Shown: piece by piece, positions 33,512-38,694 of the stretch | Layout of the letters: the number at the start of each line of letters is the position of its first letter | How positions within the stretch are numbered: the first letter of the stretch is position 1 | Assembly (NCBI GenBank): GCA_018971835.1 | Contig: JAGWZW010000029.1 | Span: forward strand, 1-38,694 | Source of the DNA: Alphaproteobacteria bacterium | Lineage (GTDB): Bacteria; Pseudomonadota; Alphaproteobacteria; Micropepsales; Micropepsaceae | DNA: 38,694 bases | Reading direction: 5' to 3' | Position numbers and translations under genes: made by a program | The notes under the pieces: model-generated | What the model was told of the DNA's origin: nothing | Seen by the model: the letters and a program-made list of their open reading frames with translations, nothing else | The model's database searches: none

Positions 33512-34369
33512 TCAATCCGGCTCGGGAACGATGCGGGCTTCCAGCGCGCCGATGCGATCGATCTCCACGCGCACGGTATCGCCGGCCTTCAGGAACGACG
33601 GCGGCGTCATCGCCACGCCGACACCGCCCGGCGTGCCGGTGAACACCACGTCGCCCGGCTCGAGCGTCATCGCCTGGCTGACCAGCGCAATCTGGTCCCA
33701 GACCTTGAAGATGAGGTGTTTGGTGTTGGAATTCTGCCGCAGTTCGCCATTGACGAAGGAGCGGATGCCCAGCGTGTGCGGGTCGCCGATCTCGTCCGCC
33801 GTCACGATCCACGGGCCGAACGGCGCGTGGGTGTCGAAGGACTTGCCCAGCATGTATTGCGGGGTGCGGAACTGCCAGTCGCGCACGCTGACGTCGTTGC
33901 CGGCGCAATAGCCGAACACCACGCCCGGCGCATCGGCCGTGGCGACATGCCGGCAGCGCTTGCCGATGATAAAAACGAGTTCGGCCTCGTAATCAACGCT
34001 GTCGGAGGCCTTCGGCTTCTGAATCGGATCATAAGGTCCGTTGACGGCGTTGCCCATCTTGGGAAACCACACCTGCTCCTTCGGCGGCTCACGCCCGGTT
34101 TCGGCGATATGGTCAGCATAATTGAGTCCGATGGCGATGATCTTCCCCGGATGCGGCACCGGCGCCAGCAGATGCAGAGCGGCGAGGCGATGGTGCGGCG
34201 CGGCGCCAGCCAGGGCGCGCAGCTCTTGACCCGCCGTGGGCCAGGCCGCTATCAGCGCCGTCATATCGCGCGGCAAATCGGGGGCAGCTACGCTCAGATC
34301 GATCACGCCCTCACCGGAGACGATGCCGATACGAACCTCGCCACCGATCTCGAAACTCGCCAGTTTCAT
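33512..34369 (-). CDS. Fumarylacetoacetate hydrolase (FAH) family protein
   Basis: The 285-residue protein has an N-terminal region (MKLASFEIGGEVRIGI) and the FAH catalytic domain: IIAIGLNYADHIAE, DYEAELVFIIGKR (acidic metal ligands), GYCAGNDVSVRDWQ and FTGTPGGVGVAM. These proteins are metal-dependent C-C hydrolases, decarboxylases, or acylpyruvate/2-keto-acid enzymes; which is not settled by sequence. ATG 34369 is selected; the longer frame to 34390 adds seven residues. Pairing with a PfkB kinase suggests sugar-acid or keto-acid catabolism (inference). Confidence 0.87.
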   Translation of the reverse strand: MKLASFEIGGEVRIGIVSGEGVIDLSVAAPDLPRDMTALIAAWPTAGQELRALAGAAPHHRLAALHLLAPVPHPGKIIAIGLNYADHIAETGREPPKEQVWFPKMGNAVNGPYDPIQKPKASDSVDYEAELVFIIGKRCRHVATADAPGVVFGYCAGNDVSVRDWQFRTPQYMLGKSFDTHAPFGPWIVTADEIGDPHTLGIRSFVNGELRQNSNTKHLIFKVWDQIALVSQAMTLEPGDVVFTGTPGGVGVAMTPPSFLKAGDTVRVEIDRIGALEARIVPEPD

Positions 34370-34454
34370 ATCGTCCCCGCTGTCGCGCATTTTGCCGGTG
34401 CAAGGTTAACGCGGTGCGACACCCGCCGCCACTAGCTTAAAGGACGCGGGCTAG

Positions 34455-34982
34455 CTAGGCAGGCGCCTCCGGTCTTGGCCCGCGCGCCTTCAGCAGGGCC
34501 GAGCGGTCGAAAGTGAAGCCCGAAAGAATCATGTTGACCGTCGCACCGTCCTCGGACAGCGGCAGGTAGATGGCATCAAAATCCAGAAAGGCGCGCCCGA
34601 AAAGGCTCGCCCCGCCATAAACCCTCAGCACAATACCTTCGCGCGCCACCTTGCGATGGGTGGCCAGCACGGCTTTGACTGTGTCTTCACCAAAGGGCGC
34701 GAAGGCCTCCTTGATGGTCTTGCCCGTTGCGTCCTGCAGGAAATACTCGGTTACGCGGGTGCCCACCGTGCGGAAGCGGAAATCCTCGGCGCCGGGCAGC
34801 ACGTCCAGCAGCAGCACCCAGCCCAGATGCTCCTTCATGTCCGATGGGCTGATATCGGCGCGCGATGGCATGGCGCGATTGCCGCGGCACCGGTCCCAAT
34901 AGTTTCGCAGGAATGCCAGGGTAGGATGCTGGAGATTTTGCGGGTCGATCTCCGAATGAACGCCGGTCACGTCTGATGGCAT
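34455..34982 (-). CDS. PAS_5-domain protein
   Basis: The 175-residue protein is a single PAS_5 (PF07310) domain: FLRNYWDRCRGNRAMPSRADISPSDM, then HLGWVLLLDVLPG, DFRFRTVGTRVTEYFLQDATGK, and YLPLSEDGATVNMILSGF at the end. PAS domains sense ligands or redox; this family has only the domain and no kinase or DNA-binding part, and its role is unknown. ATG 34982 is two codons after a GTG at 34988, and either start is possible. A possible promoter lies at 35068-35097. It stands alone between the FAH gene and hutF. Confidence 0.82.
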   Translation of the reverse strand: MPSDVTGVHSEIDPQNLQHPTLAFLRNYWDRCRGNRAMPSRADISPSDMKEHLGWVLLLDVLPGAEDFRFRTVGTRVTEYFLQDATGKTIKEAFAPFGEDTVKAVLATHRKVAREGIVLRVYGGASLFGRAFLDFDAIYLPLSEDGATVNMILSGFTFDRSALLKARGPRPEAPA

Positions 34983-35067
34983 ATGCACTACTCGGTTGCT
35001 TCACACTACTGATAACGCAGCAGACTCGGCGTGCATGCTGAGCCGACCGCGCGCGTTTATTCAACCG

Positions 35068-35097
35068 ATAAATTGCAGACCTTTGCGGTGATGTAAA
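35068..35097 (-). promoter_or_regulatory. Possible sigma70-like promoter for the PAS_5 gene
   Basis: On the minus strand TTTACA (35097-35092) is five of six to the -35 consensus and ATTTAT (35073-35068) is a weak -10, with an 18-base spacer. It lies in an A/T-rich island of the 177-base gap between the PAS_5 gene and hutF, about 85 bases before the PAS_5 start. Confidence 0.3.
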
Positions 35098-35159
35098 AAT
35101 TTCCGGCAAACATCGTACACTGAGTTGTATGTAACAGCGTCTGCTACCCGCGCGTACAG

Positions 35160-36524
35160 TCAGGCGAGAATGCGTGCAATCGTTCCACGATAGCGCTGTG
35201 CGATGGCCTCGCGATCACGATGCCGCCCGTTCGCCACAAGCTTGACGCCGCCACGCCAGACGCAATCGACAGCGCCGCGCCACGCCGCAAACACCCAACT
35301 GTCGATCATCGCATTTGCCTTACGGCCACAAAGAGCAGGGTGATCCGTATCGAGCGTGAAGAAATCCGCCGGCGCACCAGCCTGCAACCCGGCCGGCGCC
35401 ACGCCGAGCGCTTGCGCACCGCCCGCCAGCGCGCGCGAGAACAGCTCCTGGCCGGTCGAAGCCCCGGGTGCCGAAGCCAGCACGTTACGCGCCCGAAACA
35501 TTAGACGTTGCTCATATTCAAGCGCGCGGAGTTCTGCCGCAGCGTCAATCTGTACGTTTGAATCGGTGCCGAGGCCGAGACGGCCGCCCGCCGCCAGATA
35601 GGCCGGACCTGGAAAGACCCCATCGCCGAGATTGGCTTCGGTCACCGGACAGAGCCCTGCCACTGCGCCGCTCGCCGCCAGGCGGCCAACCTCTGCTGCC
35701 GTCAGATGCGTGGCATGCACAAGACACCAGCGCAAATCTACGGCCGCGTGATCGAGCAGCCATGCAACCGGCCGCGCGCCCGACCACGCCAGGCAATCCT
35801 CCACCTCCTTCGTCTGCTCGGCAGCATGGATGTGGATTGGGCCCCCCTCAACCATCGCGATAATGGCGTGCAATTCGTCGGGCGTCACGGCGCGCAGCGA
35901 GTGCGGCGCCACGCCAAGGCGCGCATTGTCCAAAGTTGCCGTCGCGCGGCGGCTGTCGTCCATCAACGCTGCAAAGCCGTCGAGATCGTTGATGAAGCGG
36001 CGCTGGCCCGGCGCCGGCGGCAAGCCGCCGAAATTGGCGTGAGCATAAAACACCGGCAGCAGCGTCAGCCCGATGCCGGTCTGCGCGGCCGCGGCGGCGA
36101 TACGCTCGGCCATCTCCGCCCGGTTGGCATAGGGCGCGCCGTCGGGCGCGTGGTGCAGATAGTGGAACTCTCCGACGCGGGTAAAGCCTGTCTCCAGCAT
36201 CTCGGCATAGGCTTCGGCGGCGATGGCTTCCACGTCCTCGGGCGTCAGCCGGTCGAGGAAGCGGTACATCACCTCGCGCCAGGTCCAGAAGTTGTCGCCC
36301 TCGGGTCCGCGCCGCTCCGCCAGCCCCGCCATGCCGCGCTGAAAGGCATGGGAATGCACATCGGCAAGCCCCGGAAGCGCCACGGCGTGGCGTTCCTCGC
36401 TCGCTGCCGCAACAACACCGGCCTCCGCGCGCAAGATTTTTCCGTCCGCAAGCGTGAGCCGGACATTATCCGCCCAGCCCTCCGGCAATAGTGCCGAGCC
36501 AAACCACAACCGCGTCTCAGGCAT
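35160..36524 (-). CDS. hutF: HutF, formimidoylglutamate deiminase
   Basis: The 454-residue amidohydrolase converts N-formimino-L-glutamate to N-formyl-L-glutamate and ammonia, the fourth step of the five-step histidine pathway. The metal motif [12 protein letters not shown] has His57 and His59; the later [17 protein letters not shown] and [18 protein letters not shown] (metal Asp) are typical of HutF. The length matches the family. ATG 36524 has GAGG eight bases upstream; the longer frame to 36680 would overlap the hutI start. It is divergent from hutI with only 34 bases between the starts. Confidence 0.94.
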   Translation of the reverse strand: MPETRLWFGSALLPEGWADNVRLTLADGKILRAEAGVVAAASEERHAVALPGLADVHSHAFQRGMAGLAERRGPEGDNFWTWREVMYRFLDRLTPEDVEAIAAEAYAEMLETGFTRVGEFHYLHHAPDGAPYANRAEMAERIAAAAAQTGIGLTLLPVFYAHANFGGLPPAPGQRRFINDLDGFAALMDDSRRATATLDNARLGVAPHSLRAVTPDELHAIIAMVEGGPIHIHAAEQTKEVEDCLAWSGARPVAWLLDHAAVDLRWCLVHATHLTAAEVGRLAASGAVAGLCPVTEANLGDGVFPGPAYLAAGGRLGLGTDSNVQIDAAAELRALEYEQRLMFRARNVLASAPGASTGQELFSRALAGGAQALGVAPAGLQAGAPADFFTLDTDHPALCGRKANAMIDSWVFAAWRGAVDCVWRGGVKLVANGRHRDREAIAQRYRGTIARILA

Positions 36525-36558
36525 GGACAAGCCTCGATCTTCCGCCCTATGCCTAGAC

Positions 36559-37770
36559 ATGTTTGACCGTTCCGCCAAGCATTGCGACCGCCTCTGGCAC
36601 CAGGCCCGGCTGGTCACCATGACCGGCCCAGGGCTTGGCCTGATCGAGGATGGCGTCGTGGCCGCGCGCGACGGCCGCATTCTCTATGCCGGCCCTGCAA
36701 AGGACGCGCCGGCCTTCGAGGCCGGGGAACGCGTCGCCTGCGAAGGCCGCTGGATCACTCCCGGCCTGATCGATTCCCACACACACCTGGTCTATGCCGG
36801 CAATCGCGCCCGCGAATTCGAGCTGCGCCTCGAAGGCGCCAGCTACGAAGCGATCGCTCGCGAAGGCGGCGGCATTCTTTCCACCGTGAACGCGACCCGC
36901 ACGGCGAGCGAAGCGGAGCTGGTGGCGCAATCCCTGCCGCGGCTGGATGCGCTGATTGCCGAAGGCGTCACCACCATTGAGGTCAAGTCGGGTTACGGCC
37001 TTTCGCCGGAGCATGAAATGAAAATGCTGCGGGCGGCCCATGCGCTGGGCCGGGCGCGCGATGTCGGCATCGCCGCCACCTTCCTCGGCGCGCACGCCCT
37101 GCCGCCCGAGGCGAAGGACCGGCGCAGCTACATCGACTCTGTCTGCGCCTATATCCCGGCCATTGCGCATGACGGGCTGGCCGATGCCGTGGACGGCTTC
37201 TGCGAATCCATCGCCTTCACACCGGAGGAAATCGCGCGCGTGTTCGAAACTGCGAAGGCGCACGGCCTTGGCGTGAAGCTGCACGCCGACCAGCTTTCCA
37301 ACACCCACGGCGCAGCGTTGGCCGCGCGCTTCGGCGCCCTCTCCGCCGATCATCTCGAACACACCGACGAAGCCGGTGTCGCGGCCATGGCCGAGGCCGG
37401 AACCGTGGCGGTGCTCTTGCCCGGCGCCTTCTACACCTTGCGCGAAACCAGGCGTCCGCCTGTCGAACTGCTGCGCCATTTCGGCGTGCCCATCGCGCTG
37501 GCTACCGACTGCAATCCGGGCACCTCGCCGCTGACCTCGCTCCTGCTGACCATGAACATGGGCGCGACGCTGTTCCGCCTGACCCTGAGCGAATGTCTTG
37601 CCGGCGTCACGCGTGAAGCGGCGCGCGCACTCGGGCGGCTGGAAAGCATTGGCACCCTGGAGGCAGGCAAGGCCTGCGATCTGGCCATCTGGAACGTCGA
37701 GCAACCGGCGGACCTCGTTTACCGTCTCGGCTACAATCCGCTTCATGCGCGCGTAAGGAACGGGCGATGA
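36559..37770 (+). CDS. hutI: HutI, imidazolonepropionase
   Basis: The 403-residue amidohydrolase opens imidazolone propionate to formiminoglutamate, the third step of histidine breakdown. The metal motif [19 protein letters not shown] has His74 and His76; [19 protein letters not shown], the [13 protein letters not shown] segment with its metal His and [14 protein letters not shown] are conserved in HutI. ATG 36559 gives the usual length; ATGs at 36454 and 36523 lie in or at the hutF start. No good ribosome binding site precedes 36559. Its stop overlaps hutG (ATGA). Confidence 0.94.
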   Translation: MFDRSAKHCDRLWHQARLVTMTGPGLGLIEDGVVAARDGRILYAGPAKDAPAFEAGERVACEGRWITPGLIDSHTHLVYAGNRAREFELRLEGASYEAIAREGGGILSTVNATRTASEAELVAQSLPRLDALIAEGVTTIEVKSGYGLSPEHEMKMLRAAHALGRARDVGIAATFLGAHALPPEAKDRRSYIDSVCAYIPAIAHDGLADAVDGFCESIAFTPEEIARVFETAKAHGLGVKLHADQLSNTHGAALAARFGALSADHLEHTDEAGVAAMAEAGTVAVLLPGAFYTLRETRRPPVELLRHFGVPIALATDCNPGTSPLTSLLLTMNMGATLFRLTLSECLAGVTREAARALGRLESIGTLEAGKACDLAIWNVEQPADLVYRLGYNPLHARVRNGR

Positions 37771-38594
37771 TCGAAACCCCGCCTTGGCTGGACGTTGTCG
37801 AAGGCAGCGGCCCGCTGCTCGTCTCCATGCCGCACACCGGCACCGAGATACCGGACGATGTCGAAAGCCAGCTTCTTTCGCCCTGGCGTTCGCGTTGCGA
37901 TGCCGATTGGGCGGTGGACCGGCTCTACGATTTCGCCGCCGGCCTCGGCGCCACAATAATCCGTACGCGGATTGCGAGAACGGTGATCGACGTCAATCGC
38001 GATCCCTCCGGCCGCTCGCTCTATCCGGGGCAGGCCACCACCGGGCTCTGTCCCACCGAAACCTTCGACGGCGAGCTGCTTTATGCGAAAGGCGACGAAC
38101 CGGGCGAGATCGAAATCGGCCTGCGGCGGGAGCGGTATTTCGATCCCTATCATGCCCGCCTCGCCCACGAGCTCGGGCGGCTGCGCGGGAAGCATCTCAA
38201 GATCGTGCTTTACGACGCGCATTCCATCCGGTCGGTGATTCCGCGCCTGTTCGATGGCGCGCTGCCGCAATTCAACATCGGCACCAACAGCGGCCAATCC
38301 TGCGACGAAATGCTGACGCGCGCCATCGAACGGCTTTGCGAGGCCAGTGGCCACACGCATATCACCAACGGCCGTTTCAAGGGCGGCTGGATCACGCGGC
38401 ACTATGGCGATCCCGCGCGCGGCATCCACGCCATCCAGATGGAGCTGGCCTGCCGCGGTTATCTGCGCGAGCCCGACGAGGCACCGACCGAAGAAAACTG
38501 GCCCGCGCCCTACGATCCCGATTTCGCCGCGCCGCTGCGCGCGACGCTTCAGCAAATCCTCGAAGCCTGCCTTCAATTCGCGAGAACCCCATGA
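37767..38594 (+). CDS. hutG: HutG, N-formylglutamate deformylase
   Basis: The 275-residue enzyme hydrolyses N-formyl-L-glutamate to glutamate and formate, the last step with HutF upstream. The N-terminal [29 protein letters not shown] and [20 protein letters not shown] are signatures of N-formylglutamate amidohydrolases; [17 protein letters not shown] and [18 protein letters not shown] carry further conserved residues. ATGA overlaps join it to hutI before and hutU after, so the genes are translationally coupled. HutG together with hutF shows the formylglutamate route, not the direct formamide-releasing one. Confidence 0.94.
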   Translation: MIETPPWLDVVEGSGPLLVSMPHTGTEIPDDVESQLLSPWRSRCDADWAVDRLYDFAAGLGATIIRTRIARTVIDVNRDPSGRSLYPGQATTGLCPTETFDGELLYAKGDEPGEIEIGLRRERYFDPYHARLAHELGRLRGKHLKIVLYDAHSIRSVIPRLFDGALPQFNIGTNSGQSCDEMLTRAIERLCEASGHTHITNGRFKGGWITRHYGDPARGIHAIQMELACRGYLREPDEAPTEENWPAPYDPDFAAPLRATLQQILEACLQFARTP

Positions 38595-38694
38595 CCCGTT
38601 TCGACAACACCCGCCATATCCAGGCCCCGCACGGCGACAAACTCTCCGCCAAATCGTGGCTCACCGAAGCGCCCATGCGCATGCTGATGAACAA
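38591..38694 (+). CDS. hutU: HutU, urocanate hydratase (N-terminal fragment)
   Basis: Only the first 34 codons are in the window. They read [20 protein letters not shown] and go on to [15 protein letters not shown], the start of urocanase, where the LMNNLDP segment follows. HutU hydrates urocanate to imidazolone propionate, the step before HutI. The start overlaps the hutG stop (ATGA). The catalytic and NAD-binding parts lie beyond the edge. hutH is probably next, though not visible. Confidence 0.9.
   Translation, partial: MTRFDNTRHIQAPHGDKLSAKSWLTEAPMRMLMN

Noticed and set aside
35120-35140. TTGTATGTAACA near the hutF 3' end, considered as a HutC-type operator
   Set aside because: It is not a true dyad and lies after hutF, away from the hut promoters; the resemblance is weak.
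1-38694. A defence island, prophage, secretion system or CRISPR array
   Set aside because: No repeats with spacers, integrases, toxins or phage structural genes were found; the content is metabolic and envelope-related.

Overview
The window is a gene-dense, GC-rich bacterial chromosome segment. It has no tRNA or rRNA genes, insertion sequences, phage genes or CRISPR arrays that I can see, and no gene-free stretch longer than 300 bases. Gene content points to an alphaproteobacterium: a full hopanoid (hpn) cluster with hpnM/hpnN, a TamA/TamB pair, a long hibernation-factor/cold-shock fusion, a Host_attach-family protein and a PAS_5 protein. Placement below class level (a Rhizomicrobium/Micropepsales-like or Rhodospirillales-like organism would fit) is a guess.

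Region 1 (1-11987) is an isoprenoid-to-hopanoid block. The plus-strand operon hpnA(partial)-hpnB-hpnC-hpnD-hpnE-shc-hpnG makes squalene from farnesyl diphosphate, cyclises it and processes the adenosylhopane side chain. hpnH (radical SAM adenosylhopene synthase) and ispH lie on the opposite strand and share a 4-base overlap. The 3' ends of hpnG and hpnH overlap by 57 bases. Divergent from ispH are ispA (farnesyl diphosphate synthase) and dxs (first MEP-pathway enzyme), so the precursor supply sits beside the hopanoid pathway.

Region 2 (12013-17027) is a lipid-trafficking block: an MlaC-family periplasmic carrier, the outer-membrane lipoprotein MlaA, a second MlaC-fold protein (HpnM) and the RND-type exporter HpnN. 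It could form a path from inner to outer membrane for hopanoids or other lipids.

Region 3 (17105-28302) carries a secreted DUF885 metallopeptidase, a divergent DUF969/DUF979/DUF2891 operon (probably organic-acid or 5-oxoproline uptake), the tamA-tamB envelope pair with a 12-base tandem repeat in tamB, and a secreted isoaspartyl peptidase/asparaginase.

Region 4 (28368-34982), all on the minus strand, holds a Cys/Met-metabolism PLP enzyme, DNA polymerase X, an HPF-cold-shock fusion next to an eRF1-like Host_attach protein (a candidate ribosome-hibernation pair), a PfkB sugar kinase paired with an FAH-family hydrolase and followed by a clear intrinsic terminator, and a PAS_5 sensor-like protein.

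Region 5 (35160-38694) is histidine catabolism: hutF on the minus strand, divergent from hutI-hutG-hutU (hutU cut by the window edge). HutF plus HutG indicates the route through N-formylglutamate to glutamate and formate.
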